DNA from: Bacteroidales bacterium
Lineage (GTDB): Bacteria > Bacteroidota > Bacteroidia > Bacteroidales > JAIPAH01
Assembly: GCA_021738485.1 (NCBI GenBank)
Contig: JAIPBX010000001.1
Coordinates: 68,702-110,599 of the forward strand
Direction: 5' to 3'
DNA: 41,898 nt
Positions 17,661 through 26,406 of the stretch are shown here, piece after piece. The notes below the pieces were generated by a model. It saw only the letters and a list, made by a program, of their open reading frames with translations, ran no database searches and was not told where the DNA came from. Position 1 is the stretch's first letter. Every line of letters begins with the position of its first letter. The position numbers and the translations under genes were made by a program.

Positions 17661-18005
17661 ATGAAACCAGTAAAAATTCTTCTACCCGTTTTTCGATGGA
17701 TTATGCGTATTAGCCTGGTGCTTTATGCATATGTCATGTATTTTGACGTCATCCGGAGTTTCCAGTTCGGGGATTTGGGTTATTTCGTAGCCCTGATTTT
17801 CAGTCTTTTTAGTGTTTTGTTATTAGCGGGCGGATTACTTCGGGAGAGCTCTATTACCGTTATTTCAGCTTTGATATTGTTGTTGCTGGAGCTATACTTG
17901 TTAACATATGATGTAAACCCCGAAGTTAGCCAGTCCTTTGCCATATTCCTTATGATTATGTCCATAACCGGGTACTTTCTGGCTACCGGCAACGAGAAAA
18001 AGTAA
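17661..18005 (+). CDS. Small four-helix membrane protein of unknown function
   Basis: I do not recognise this family. The 114-residue protein has a short basic start (MKPVKILLPVFRW) and four probable membrane helices, at about 15-30, 38-59, 65-82 and 92-108, with short loops and a charged tail NEKK. It lies alone between the divergent aminotransferase gene and pgk. A perfect TAATTTTG box at 17631-17638, 22 nt before the ATG, supports it as a real transcribed gene. No functional residues stand out. Confidence 0.72.
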   Translation: MKPVKILLPVFRWIMRISLVLYAYVMYFDVIRSFQFGDLGYFVALIFSLFSVLLLAGGLLRESSITVISALILLLLELYLLTYDVNPEVSQSFAIFLMIMSITGYFLATGNEKK

Positions 18006-18058
18006 TCGGAACGAAAACGTTTCCATAGTTTGATATTCCTCCAAAAGAGAATATTGAT

Positions 18059-18066
18059 TAAATTTG
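18059..18066 (+). promoter_or_regulatory. Candidate -7 box for pgk
   Basis: TAAATTTG matches TAnnTTTG exactly, 45 nt before the pgk ATG. Upstream, at 18015-18022, is the 8-bp palindrome AAACGTTT within GAAAACGTTTCC, which resembles the centre of LacI-family operators; its position before the -33 region would suit regulation, but this is speculative. Confidence 0.42.
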
Positions 18067-18111
18067 TGATAATTCATTCGCAACCAATACAATTAAAAAT
18101 GAAAGACGACT

Positions 18112-19308
18112 ATGAAAACAATAGATGATTTTAATCTGAAAGGCAAGCGAGCTCTTATAAGAGTAGATTTCAATGTTCCGTTAACCGAGAACCAGGAGGT
18201 ATCGGATGATTCCCGCATCAAAGCGACCATACCAACAATTAAAGCTGTACTTGATCAGGGCGGCAGTGCGGTGTTAATGTCCCATCTTGGGCGCCCCAAA
18301 GGAGAGGCTGTAGATAAATACTCCCTGAAACATGTTCTCAAAAGATTGTCCGAGCTGTTAGAGCAGGAAGTAAAATTTGCTTCCGATTGTGTGGGAGAGG
18401 AAGCCTTCACTCTCTCGGCCAATCTGAAGGCCGGGGAGGTTTTATTATTAGAAAACCTGCGTTTCCACAAGGAAGAGACAAAAGGTGATGAAACGTTTTC
18501 AAAAAATCTGGCTCGCCATGGAGATGTATACGTAAATGATGCTTTCGGTACCGCTCATCGCGCCCATGCTTCCACGGCGATAGTAGCAAAATCCTTTGAT
18601 GAAAAGATGTTCGGCTACATCATGAAAAACGAACTTGCCAGCCTCGAAAAAGTGCTTAATAATCCAAAACGACCATTCACGGCGGTTTTGGGAGGTGCAA
18701 AGGTTTCAGGCAAGATAGAAGTCATCGATAATCTCCTCGAAAAAGCCGACAATGTGATTATCGGCGGGGGCATGATGTTTACTTTTATTAAAGCCCTTGG
18801 CGGGAAAATCGGAGGTTCCATGGTTGAGGATGATTTACTCGAGACGGCTAAAAAAGCCGTTAGCAAAGCCCAAGAGAAAAACATCAGGCTCCAGCTTCCT
18901 GTAGATACTATTATTGCCGATAAATTTGCCAATGATGCCAATACCAAAGTCAGCCCCGTGGATAACATCCCCGAAGGGTGGATGGGACTCGATATAGGTA
19001 GTGAAAGCACACAGAAGTTTGAAAACATTCTTATGCAATCCAAAACCATTCTATGGAATGGCCCCATGGGAGTTTTTGAGATGTCCAACTTTGAAAAAGG
19101 GACTGTAGCTATGGCGGAAAGTATCGCCAAAGCCACACAAAAAGGAGCTTTCTCACTCGTAGGTGGTGGCGATTCGGTAGCTGCTGTCAACAAATACAAT
19201 TACGAGGATAAAGTGAGCCGCGTTTCCACAGGCGGCGGAGCAATGCTGGAATATGTCGAAGGAAAAATGTTACCGGGAATAGCTGCTATCGAAGAAGACC
19301 AGGCTTGA
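18112..19308 (+). CDS. pgk: Phosphoglycerate kinase
   Basis: Glycolytic enzyme transferring phosphate from 1,3-bisphosphoglycerate to ADP. The 398-residue protein shows RVDFNVPL (17-24), the SHLGRPKG loop, [14 protein letters not shown], the [12 protein letters not shown] segment, and the nucleotide-binding [10 protein letters not shown] and STGGGAMLE near the C-terminus. Length is standard. It is a single-gene unit with its own likely promoter and a strong terminator right after its stop. Confidence 0.97.
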   Translation: MKTIDDFNLKGKRALIRVDFNVPLTENQEVSDDSRIKATIPTIKAVLDQGGSAVLMSHLGRPKGEAVDKYSLKHVLKRLSELLEQEVKFASDCVGEEAFTLSANLKAGEVLLLENLRFHKEETKGDETFSKNLARHGDVYVNDAFGTAHRAHASTAIVAKSFDEKMFGYIMKNELASLEKVLNNPKRPFTAVLGGAKVSGKIEVIDNLLEKADNVIIGGGMMFTFIKALGGKIGGSMVEDDLLETAKKAVSKAQEKNIRLQLPVDTIIADKFANDANTKVSPVDNIPEGWMGLDIGSESTQKFENILMQSKTILWNGPMGVFEMSNFEKGTVAMAESIAKATQKGAFSLVGGGDSVAAVNKYNYEDKVSRVSTGGGAMLEYVEGKMLPGIAAIEEDQA

Positions 19309-19323
19309 AATTTAGTAAACGCC

Positions 19324-19362
19324 AAAAAAACGCATCTGCCATTCTTTCAGGTGCGTTTTTTT
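19324..19362. terminator. Bidirectional terminator between pgk and cvpA
   Basis: Stem of A7-CGCATCTG (19324-19338) with CAGGTGCG-T7 (19348-19362), one G-T pair, 9-nt loop. The A and T runs serve as U tracts in both directions for the two convergent genes. The right end touches the cvpA stop codon. Confidence 0.88.
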
Positions 19363-19892
19363 CATGTAATCTTTTTTTCCAACTCGTCCTTATCCACTGG
19401 AATTTCAAAATCATCCAGGTTTATCATTGGCAGTATGGTAGGTACCAGCGATTGCACCGGTCCATAAAGGGCCGAATTCTCCTTCATTTTAGGACTTATC
19501 AAATTTTCATTCGTATCAAAACTATTAATAAAAAGAAAAATTACGCTAATTATAAATGCGGCTTTCAGTATGCCAAAAACCCCGCCGGCCAATTTATCCA
19601 GAAATCCCAGGGCTATCATGTTGATAAATTTTTCAAGTAACCTTCCGATGAATATAACGGCAATAACCACAGCAATGAAAGTTACGGCAAAAGATAATAC
19701 GGTCATATAATTTTCTTCAAGGGAAAAGTAATCCTTAAGGAAAGCAGCAGTGACAGAAGAAAAATTAATAGCTGCATAAATACCTAACAAAAGAGCTATC
19801 AGGGTGGTAACCTCAATAACGAATCCTTTGGTAAATCCCCGATAGGCTAGCCATAAAATTGGAATACCAATAACAATATCAAGGATGTTCAT
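19362..19892 (-). CDS. cvpA: CvpA family membrane protein
   Basis: A 176-residue protein with four predicted membrane helices (about 4-22, 26-44, 62-88 and 97-122) and the family start MNILDIVIGIPILWLAYRGF, followed by a GFV loop, and LDKLAGGVFGILKAAF between helices three and four. The CvpA family was named for colicin V production and links to envelope and purine phenotypes; its biochemical role is not settled. It follows the mlaF-type gene by 11 nt and probably shares its transcript. Confidence 0.85.
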   Translation of the reverse strand: MNILDIVIGIPILWLAYRGFTKGFVIEVTTLIALLLGIYAAINFSSVTAAFLKDYFSLEENYMTVLSFAVTFIAVVIAVIFIGRLLEKFINMIALGFLDKLAGGVFGILKAAFIISVIFLFINSFDTNENLISPKMKENSALYGPVQSLVPTILPMINLDDFEIPVDKDELEKKIT

Positions 19893-19903
19893 ACCATTTA
19901 TTA

Positions 19904-20653
19904 TTACTTATTCTTAAACCTTTTGATCATCTCATTGGTGTAGATAAAATCATTCAGCTCTTCATTATCCGATTCAAGTATTTCTTCCTTTGTCCCTGTC
20001 CACCATAGTTTTCCACGATAAATAAAAGCGATATTATAGCCAATTTCCAGCACTGAATTCATATCGTGGCTGTTCATTATGGTAGTCATATTAAATTCAC
20101 TGGTGAGATCATAGATAAGCTTATCAATACGCTTAGCAGTTTTGGGGTCGAGTCCGGAAGTCGGTTCATCGCAAAAAAGAAATTTCGGATTTAGGGCAAT
20201 CGCCCTGGCAATGGCTACTCTTTTAACCATACCCCCGCTAAGTTCACCGGGCATTTTATCATTAACCCCGGCCAGGTCCACCTTTTCCAGACAAAAATTC
20301 ACCCTTTCGAGTTTTTCCTTATAAGAGCTATTCCAGTACAGATCAAGCGGAAACCTCACATTCTGTTCAACATTTAATGAATCAAACAAGGCGCCTCCCT
20401 GAAAAAGCATACCCATTTGTTTTCGCAGGCTTTTGCGCTGGTGGCGTCTCATTTGGGTAAAGTTCGTATCCTCAAAATAAACCGCTCCGTCATCCACCTC
20501 GTGCAAGCCCACCAGGCATTTCATCAATACCGTTTTACCTGAGCCGCTTTGCCCTATGATAAGATTGGTGATACCTTGTTCAAATTTAACGGAGATATCT
20601 TCTATCACATCCGTTCCATCAAATCTTTTGGTAACTTCTCGTGCTTCTATCAT
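19904..20653 (-). CDS. mlaF: ABC transporter ATPase, MlaF-like (phospholipid transport)
   Basis: ATPase of a lipid-transport ABC system that keeps outer-membrane asymmetry. The 249-residue protein has Walker A GQSGSGKT (34-41), the signature ELSGGMVKR, Walker B FLFCDEPTSGLDP and the switch histidine in NSHDMNS. The MVKR after LSGG and the MlaE-type permease gene directly upstream (4-nt overlap) support MlaF rather than other ABC ATPases. The substrate-binding MCE protein (MlaD) is not in this cluster. Confidence 0.88.
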   Translation of the reverse strand: MIEAREVTKRFDGTDVIEDISVKFEQGITNLIIGQSGSGKTVLMKCLVGLHEVDDGAVYFEDTNFTQMRRHQRKSLRKQMGMLFQGGALFDSLNVEQNVRFPLDLYWNSSYKEKLERVNFCLEKVDLAGVNDKMPGELSGGMVKRVAIARAIALNPKFLFCDEPTSGLDPKTAKRIDKLIYDLTSEFNMTTIMNSHDMNSVLEIGYNIAFIYRGKLWWTGTKEEILESDNEELNDFIYTNEMIKRFKNK

Positions 20654-21390
20654 ACAAGCAATAATTTTGTCAGAAGAAGATTAAACAGGATAATAAGTAT
20701 ACTACTGTATACAACAGCTTTAGTACTGGCCTTTCCGACGTCAAGTGCTCCTCCTTTTATTATATAACCCTGGAATCCCGAAACCGAAGTAATAATAATA
20801 GCAAATACCACGGTTTTTATTAATGCATAAAAAATCTCATAAGGAACAAACCACATCTGAAGCCCGCTCAAAAACTCATTAGGCGCCACAACATCAGCAA
20901 TATAAGTCGAACCCCACCCGCCTACAAGGCTTAAAAAAATACTAACAATGATAAGAGCGGGATTAACTATAGATGCCGCAATAATTTTGGGCCCCACCAG
21001 GTAATTGGCTGAATTGACTCCCATAATTTCCAGGGCGTCTATTTGTTCGGTTACCCGCATAGTTCCTACTTCGGAAGCTATTCTTGAACCCACTTTCCCC
21101 GCCAGTATCAAACTGACGATAGTGGGCGAAAATTCCAGTATAGTAGATTCGCGTACTGCAAAACCAATGAGATATCCGGGGTAAAGGGGATTATCGGTCT
21201 GAGCTGCCGTTTGAATAGCTAAAACAGCCCCCATAAATATCGATATGATGAAAACGATTCCAAAAGAATTCAGGCCTATATGATCCATTTCCATAAAGAC
21301 CTGTTTACGGAACATTTTCCCTTTATCGGGCTTTCTCAATACCTCAGCCATGTACTGAAGATATTGTCCCAGGTATGTAATAAATCTCAT
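20650..21390 (-). CDS. mlaE: ABC transporter permease, MlaE-like
   Basis: Permease partner of the ATPase that follows it. Counted from the ATG at 21390 (an in-frame TTG is one codon upstream), the 246-residue protein has the family's five to six membrane helices and the motifs EVGTMRVTEQIDALEIMGVNS, here seen as GTMRVTEQIDALEIMG, and PKIIAASIVNPALI. The EQIDAL signature is diagnostic for MlaE. The gene overlaps mlaF by 4 nt, the mark of translational coupling. Confidence 0.9.
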   Translation of the reverse strand: MRFITYLGQYLQYMAEVLRKPDKGKMFRKQVFMEMDHIGLNSFGIVFIISIFMGAVLAIQTAAQTDNPLYPGYLIGFAVRESTILEFSPTIVSLILAGKVGSRIASEVGTMRVTEQIDALEIMGVNSANYLVGPKIIAASIVNPALIIVSIFLSLVGGWGSTYIADVVAPNEFLSGLQMWFVPYEIFYALIKTVVFAIIITSVSGFQGYIIKGGALDVGKASTKAVVYSSILIILFNLLLTKLLLV

Positions 21391-21470
21391 CAAAAAAATA
21401 TTTTTGCTAAAATAACGATATTCTAGTGAATATTCTATTGGTGTTTTTTAACTTTATAAAAAATAAAAAG

Positions 21471-21638
21471 ATGAAACGGATAAAAAAAAGTGCTTTATTG
21501 ATTAGTTTTGTCGCATTAATCGTGGCAATCAGTTCATGCGGTCCGGGGAAAAAAATAAAAGATTACGACTGCCCCTGCTGGTCGAATAATACGGAAGTTA
21601 AAGAAAATACAATTGATGCAGAAAAATCCCGATCATAG
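21471..21638 (+). CDS. Small lipoprotein of unknown function
   Basis: I do not recognise the family. From the ATG at 21471 it is a 55-residue protein: basic start MKRIKKSALL, hydrophobic core, and lipobox AISSC with C23 as the acylated cysteine, then a short mature part containing KDYDCPCW. The mature protein would have only about 33 residues. Its 3' end overlaps the SprT-like gene by 23 nt in another frame, so the two are likely co-translated. The lipobox and overlap make it credible despite its size. Confidence 0.6.
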   Translation: MKRIKKSALLISFVALIVAISSCGPGKKIKDYDCPCWSNNTEVKENTIDAEKSRS

Positions 21639-22242
21639 ATACAAGGAGATTCTTTCGAAGTATATCCCTCATCATGCGGTTGAATTCGTATATCCTATGA
21701 TAAAAAAGTATAAAATTACCCTCACTATTTCAAAGAACCGCCAAACGAAGCAAGGGGACTATCGCCCCCCGGTCTTACATACTACACATCGTATATCGGT
21801 AAATAATAACCTGAACCGGTTTGCTTTTCTTCTAACACTGATCCACGAAATCGCTCATCTTGAAGTCTGGCAAAAGCACGGCTCAAAGGCGCGACCCCAC
21901 GGTCGTGAGTGGCAGGAAAGCTTTCACAAGCTTATGATTCCCTTAATGAACGAAAACTGTTTCCCCAAAGAATTACTGCCTTCTATAAAAAACCATTTAA
22001 ATAAAGGTTATGCCTCCACCCTCTCAGACATTGGGCTAACCAGAGCACTAATGGCTTACGACGAGAGTGATGCCGTATTAATAGAAGATATTCCTGATTC
22101 AACGATATTTACACTACATGACGGACGGGCTTTCAGGAAAAAAAGCCGATTGAAAAAAAGATATCTGTGCTATTGTTTCAATGACAAGAAAGACTACTTG
22201 TTTAGCCCGGCGGCACGGGTAAACTTAAGTACCGAAAAATAA
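21616..22242 (+). CDS. SprT-like zinc metalloprotease domain protein
   Basis: Counted from the ATG at 21616, the 208-residue protein has HEIAHLEVW with HExxH at 77-81 and a third ligand candidate H95 in KARPHGREW, the pattern of SprT/Spartan proteases. The C-terminal zinc ribbon seen in many relatives is reduced: only one CxC (YLCYC) is left. SprT proteins are linked to protease action on DNA-protein crosslinks in eukaryotes; the bacterial role is open. It begins inside the small lipoprotein gene and is followed by manC after 44 nt. Confidence 0.82.
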   Translation: MQKNPDHRYKEILSKYIPHHAVEFVYPMIKKYKITLTISKNRQTKQGDYRPPVLHTTHRISVNNNLNRFAFLLTLIHEIAHLEVWQKHGSKARPHGREWQESFHKLMIPLMNENCFPKELLPSIKNHLNKGYASTLSDIGLTRALMAYDESDAVLIEDIPDSTIFTLHDGRAFRKKSRLKKRYLCYCFNDKKDYLFSPAARVNLSTEK

Positions 22243-22247
22243 ATTGT

Positions 22248-22255
22248 TAATTTTG
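22248..22255 (+). promoter_or_regulatory. Candidate -7 box for manC
   Basis: TAATTTTG matches TAnnTTTG exactly and stands 31 nt before the manC ATG. No TTTG at -33. It suggests that manC has its own promoter in addition to read-through from the SprT-like gene. Confidence 0.4.
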
Positions 22256-22286
22256 CTGATAAATCAAAGATAAAAAGACCACGCGT

Positions 22287-23378
22287 ATGGACGCCAATAA
22301 TTATTGCATTATCATGGCCGGGGGCATCGGATCGCGATTCTGGCCTATGAGTCGCACCTCCCATCCGAAGCAATTTATCGACATTCTGGGTACCGGAGAA
22401 ACCTTGCTCCAGCAAACTGTCAGAAGATTCAAAAAAATCTGTCCCCCTGAAAACATTTACATCGTTACCAACGAAAAATACCGGAGCTTAATCCGGGAAC
22501 AAGTCCCCGAAGTGCTGGATAAACATATTTTGGGGGAGCCTGCTCGCCGAAACACGGCTCCGGCAATAGCCTTTGCCACCTACAAAATTGCCTCACAGAC
22601 GGATACGGCCAATTTGGTGGTTGCTCCCTCCGATCACATTATTCTCAAGGAGGAAGAGTTTACTAACGATATTAAAACCGCTCTTAAAGCCGTAGCGAAT
22701 AACAATTGGCTGATGACCCTTGGCATAAAACCGAATCGTCCGGACACTGGTTACGGCTACATCCAGTTTGACGAATCAAAGCCCTACCGGGAAGATGAAC
22801 GCATCAGGAAAGTAAAAACATTTACAGAAAAACCTAAGCTTGAACTAGCTAAAAGATTTTTGGAATCAGGAGATTTTCTATGGAATTCCGGCATCTTTTT
22901 GTGGAACCTGCAAACAATCCAGCAAGCCTTTAAGAAATTTCTACCCGACCTGCATAGTTTGTTCTTGGAAGGGGCAGATAAATTCGATACACCAGAAGAG
23001 CAGGGTTTCATCAATTCCACTTTTTCCAGATGCAAAAGTATTTCTATAGACTATGGGGTGATGGAAAAAGCTGAAAATGTTTATGTTCTGGCCTCCGATT
23101 TCGGGTGGTCTGATTTAGGAACCTGGGGATCGCTTTACGATGTCAGCACCAAAAATGAAGACGGAAACACCATTCAGGGCAAAAATGTGATGACCTACAA
23201 CACGGAAAACTGCATCGTTAACGTGCCCAACGATAAGCTCGTGGTCCTGCAAGGCCTTAAAGATTATGTGGTGGTTGAAAATGAAAATGCTCTGTTGATT
23301 ATCAGAAAAGAAGACGAACAGCAAATTCGTCAGATCGTCAATGATATTAAAATTGAAAAAGGAGATGAATACGTTTAA
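22287..23378 (+). CDS. manC: Mannose-1-phosphate guanylyltransferase
   Basis: Makes GDP-mannose from mannose 1-phosphate and GTP for polysaccharide and glycan synthesis. The 363-residue protein has the nucleotidyltransferase start AGGIGSRFWPMSRTSHPKQF (11-30), EPARRNTAPAIA, FTEKP (172 region), WNSGIFLW and the C-terminal SDFGWSDLGTWGSL. It is the short, single-domain form without the fused phosphomannose isomerase. It lies 19 nt before the S46 peptidase gene. Confidence 0.94.
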   Translation: MDANNYCIIMAGGIGSRFWPMSRTSHPKQFIDILGTGETLLQQTVRRFKKICPPENIYIVTNEKYRSLIREQVPEVLDKHILGEPARRNTAPAIAFATYKIASQTDTANLVVAPSDHIILKEEEFTNDIKTALKAVANNNWLMTLGIKPNRPDTGYGYIQFDESKPYREDERIRKVKTFTEKPKLELAKRFLESGDFLWNSGIFLWNLQTIQQAFKKFLPDLHSLFLEGADKFDTPEEQGFINSTFSRCKSISIDYGVMEKAENVYVLASDFGWSDLGTWGSLYDVSTKNEDGNTIQGKNVMTYNTENCIVNVPNDKLVVLQGLKDYVVVENENALLIIRKEDEQQIRQIVNDIKIEKGDEYV

Positions 23379-23397
23379 CTAAAATTATTAATTACTT

Positions 23398-25596
23398 ATG
23401 AAAAAGCTCTCAATATTAATTGTTGCAATGCTCTTCGTATTTCAGCCTTTGCTGAAAGCAGGAGAGGGGATGTGGTTACCTTTCCTGATCGAAAGACTTA
23501 ACTACCAGGACATGCAGGAAAAAGGCCTGCAGCTGACTCCTGATGAAATTTATTCTGTAAACCATTCGAGTCTCAAAGATGCTGTGGTTGTCTTTGGAGG
23601 GGGATGCACAGGTGAAGTCGTAAGTGAAAAGGGATTGGTGTTAACAAACCACCACTGTGGATACTCTTACATCCAGGAGCATTCCTCCGTGGAAAATGAT
23701 TACCTCACCGACGGATTCTGGGCCGAAGATTTTGATGAAGAATTACCTAATCCGGGGTTAAAAGCAAAATTTTTGGTGCGGATAGAAGATGTAAGTGATA
23801 CGATAAATGCCAGGCTATCTGACAGTATGACAGAAAGCGAGCGGAATCGTACTATCCGAAAAATTGGAAATAAGCTCGAAAAAGAAGCCACAAAAGACAC
23901 TTATTACGATGCTTCGGTGCGTTCTTTCTTTAAAGGCAACGAGTTTTATCTCTTTGTTTACAAAACTTACAAAGATGTTCGTTTGGTGGGCGCCCCGCCA
24001 TCATCTATAGGGAAATTCGGCGGAGATACGGACAATTGGATGTGGCCGCGTCATACCGGTGACTTTTCCGTATTCAGAATTTATGCCTCCCCGGATGGTG
24101 AACCGACCGAATATTCCGAAGATAATGTTCCGCTTAAACCCGACCATCACTTTCCCATTTCTCTGAATGGTGTCGATAAAGGAGACTTTTCCATGATTAT
24201 GGGCTACCCCGGAGGAACACAAAGATATCTCACATCGCATGGTGTTAAACAAGCTATCAAAAAAAAGAACCCCACGATTGTGAATATCCGCGACGAAAAG
24301 CTGGATATTATGAAAAAAGCCATGGATGCTTCCGAAGAAATCCGTATTAAATATGCTACCAAATATGCTCATACGGCAAACTATTACAAATATTTTAAGG
24401 GGCAGACCAAAGGCCTGAAAAACCTTAATGTAGCTAAGAAAAAAGAGAAGATAGAAAAGGATTTCCGTAATTGGGTGGCTCAGGAGGCTGAACGAAAAGA
24501 AAAATACGGTGATGCCCTCGAAAATATCAAAAAAGGTTACCAAATCAGGGAGCAAGCGCTTATCTCAAACATTTATATCAGTGAAGCGATATTCAGAGGC
24601 AGCGATATTCTCGGATTTGCCCTTAAAAATATGAACTCACTTCATAAAGCGCTGAAAGCCGACTCAAGTGACAAGTTCATCAGCAAGGAGGTAGAAAAAA
24701 TCAAGCAAGGCCTGGATGATCATTTCAAAAACTACCATGCTCCTCTCGATCAAAAGTTACTGGGTAAAATGCTTGAAATGTATTACCACAACGTGCCGAA
24801 ATTTCAGCATCCTGAATTGCTCGAAGAGTATAACAACAAATTTAACGGGGATTTCCATAAAGCAGCCGAATACATCTTTGAAAAATCAGCCCTCGACAAT
24901 AAAGAAGAGCTGGTCGATTTGCTTGAAAAGCCAAGAGAAAGAAAAATCAGAAAAGATAAAGCTTTTGAACTGGTAAAAGCGTTTTATAACAAATACCGTC
25001 AAATCCGTAAGGACAATAGTATGGCTGAAAAGCTGCTTTCCAAAGGATACAGAAATTTTGTCGCGGGGCTTAGAGAAATGAACCCCGATAAAAAATATTA
25101 TCCTAATGCCAACTTCACCATGCGCGTAACTTATGGTACAGTGCAGGGCTATAGCCCGGAAGACGCCGTTGACTATCTCTACTATACAACCCTTGAAGGA
25201 GTTATGGAAAAAGAGGACCCGAACGATGATGAGTTTGTGGTCCCGAAAAAGCTGAAAGAATTATACAAAAACAAAAATTACGGGCGATATGGCGAAAATG
25301 GAACGATGCGCGTATGTTTCCTGAACAACCTCGACATCACGGGAGGAAATTCCGGAAGCCCCGTAATTGACGGGAAAGGACATCTGACCGGTATTGCTTT
25401 CGACGGCAACTGGGAAGCCATGAGCGGCGATATAGCCTTTGAACCCGAACTACAGCGAACCATCTCGGTGGATGTTCGCTACGTCTTGTTCATAATTGAC
25501 AAATTTGCCGGAGCCGACAGGCTTATCGACGAAATGGACATTGTGCAAAATAAAAGTAAGGCAGAATTAAAAAGCAAAAAGCCAAACTGTGAATAA
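23398..25596 (+). CDS. S46 family dipeptidyl-peptidase, DPP7 type
   Basis: Secreted serine exopeptidase that removes dipeptides from peptide N-termini, important for amino-acid use in Bacteroidota. The 732-residue protein has a signal peptide (about 1-21), the catalytic histidine region NHHCGY (H85/H86), and the serine S652 in GNSGSPV. The residue 18 after this serine is glycine (G670 in AFDGNW). In the known Porphyromonas enzymes the same place is Gly in DPP7 (hydrophobic P1) and Arg in DPP11 (acidic P1), so hydrophobic specificity is expected. A strong terminator follows. Confidence 0.93.
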   Translation: MKKLSILIVAMLFVFQPLLKAGEGMWLPFLIERLNYQDMQEKGLQLTPDEIYSVNHSSLKDAVVVFGGGCTGEVVSEKGLVLTNHHCGYSYIQEHSSVENDYLTDGFWAEDFDEELPNPGLKAKFLVRIEDVSDTINARLSDSMTESERNRTIRKIGNKLEKEATKDTYYDASVRSFFKGNEFYLFVYKTYKDVRLVGAPPSSIGKFGGDTDNWMWPRHTGDFSVFRIYASPDGEPTEYSEDNVPLKPDHHFPISLNGVDKGDFSMIMGYPGGTQRYLTSHGVKQAIKKKNPTIVNIRDEKLDIMKKAMDASEEIRIKYATKYAHTANYYKYFKGQTKGLKNLNVAKKKEKIEKDFRNWVAQEAERKEKYGDALENIKKGYQIREQALISNIYISEAIFRGSDILGFALKNMNSLHKALKADSSDKFISKEVEKIKQGLDDHFKNYHAPLDQKLLGKMLEMYYHNVPKFQHPELLEEYNNKFNGDFHKAAEYIFEKSALDNKEELVDLLEKPRERKIRKDKAFELVKAFYNKYRQIRKDNSMAEKLLSKGYRNFVAGLREMNPDKKYYPNANFTMRVTYGTVQGYSPEDAVDYLYYTTLEGVMEKEDPNDDEFVVPKKLKELYKNKNYGRYGENGTMRVCFLNNLDITGGNSGSPVIDGKGHLTGIAFDGNWEAMSGDIAFEPELQRTISVDVRYVLFIIDKFAGADRLIDEMDIVQNKSKAELKSKKPNCE

Positions 25597-25608
25597 TTAA
25601 GCTTCCTC

Positions 25609-25652
25609 AAAAAAGGCTGCATCTTATCATGAAAAAAATGCAGCCTTTTTTT
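25609..25652 (+). terminator. Terminator after the S46 peptidase gene
   Basis: Perfect 14-bp stem AAAAAAGGCTGCAT (25609-25622) / ATGCAGCCTTTTTT (25638-25651), 15-nt loop, with T7 at its end. Classic intrinsic terminator, also able to act on the minus strand. Confidence 0.9.
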
Positions 25653-25690
25653 ATGAAATATATCGCTCGCATGTCAAACTTATACAAAAA

Positions 25691-26164
25691 ATGGGAAAAG
25701 AAACAGAAAGGAAATTCCTGGTAAAGCATACCGGCTTTAAAGAAAGCTTTTCGCACAAATATGAAGTAAAACAGGGATATTTGAGTACGGAACCAAAGCA
25801 TGTGGTTAGAATCAGAACGCTTGACGGTAAAGGATTTATAACAATAAAAGGCCGAAGTTCCGGGCTAACACGCCAGGAATTTGAATATGAAATTCCCGGA
25901 AAGGATGCCCTGGAAATGATGGGGGCCATGTGTTCGACGCTTATTGAAAAATTCCGGTATATCGTCTATTATAAAGGCATGAAATGGGAGGTCGATGAAT
26001 TTTTTAACGATAACGAAGGACTGATGCTGGCTGAAATTGAGCTGGATGACGAAAAACAAGATTTTGAACAACCTTCATGGTTGGGCGCAGAAGTCAGCAA
26101 TAACGAAAAATATTACAACGCCTACCTTATCAATTATCCCTATAAAACGTGGCGAACATTCTAA
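25691..26164 (+). CDS. CYTH domain protein (triphosphate tunnel metalloenzyme)
   Basis: The 157-residue protein starts MGKETERKFLV, carrying the ExExK motif (E4, E6, K8) of the CYTH superfamily, followed by alternating charged strands such as VRIRTLDGKGFITIKG, EFEYEIP and LAEIELDDE that line the tunnel. Small bacterial members hydrolyse inorganic triphosphate or similar; adenylate cyclase and thiamine-triphosphatase members share the fold. The exact substrate is not visible. It lies 38 nt after the S46 terminator. Confidence 0.9.
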   Translation: MGKETERKFLVKHTGFKESFSHKYEVKQGYLSTEPKHVVRIRTLDGKGFITIKGRSSGLTRQEFEYEIPGKDALEMMGAMCSTLIEKFRYIVYYKGMKWEVDEFFNDNEGLMLAEIELDDEKQDFEQPSWLGAEVSNNEKYYNAYLINYPYKTWRTF

Positions 26165-26170
26165 AAAGAA

Positions 26171-26197
26171 AAGGACAACCCTTGGGTGATTGTCCTT
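26171..26197 (+). terminator. Hairpin after the CYTH gene
   Basis: Stem AAGGACAA (26171-26178) / TTGTCCTT (26190-26197), 11-nt loop. There is no T run on the plus side; on the minus side it is followed by TTCTTTTT. It probably marks the 3' end of the CYTH transcript but is a weak intrinsic terminator. A second short hairpin (CCTCTTGAGG) occurs at about 26268-26278. Confidence 0.45.
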
Positions 26198-26406
26198 AAC
26201 CTAATACATCTTCTTAATAATTTTAGTAATAACGAGGCAATCGATATAGTAAGTTTATCTATGACTGTCCTCTTGAGGGGAGACAAATCATAATTAAAAA
26301 AGTTGCAGTACCACCCTTTTTTAAAAAAAAAATGTAACAAAATGGGATTTACAATCGTCAAATCAATATGATTGCACCTTGACACTAAGAAAAATCCATT
26401 TCCATT

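Noticed and set aside
18615-19199. A 194-codon ORF antisense to pgk
   Set aside because: It lies wholly inside the strongly conserved pgk frame and its translation shows serine/proline-rich shadow composition.
24001-24555. A 184-codon ORF antisense to the S46 peptidase gene
   Set aside because: Shadow frame; no domain and no promoter.
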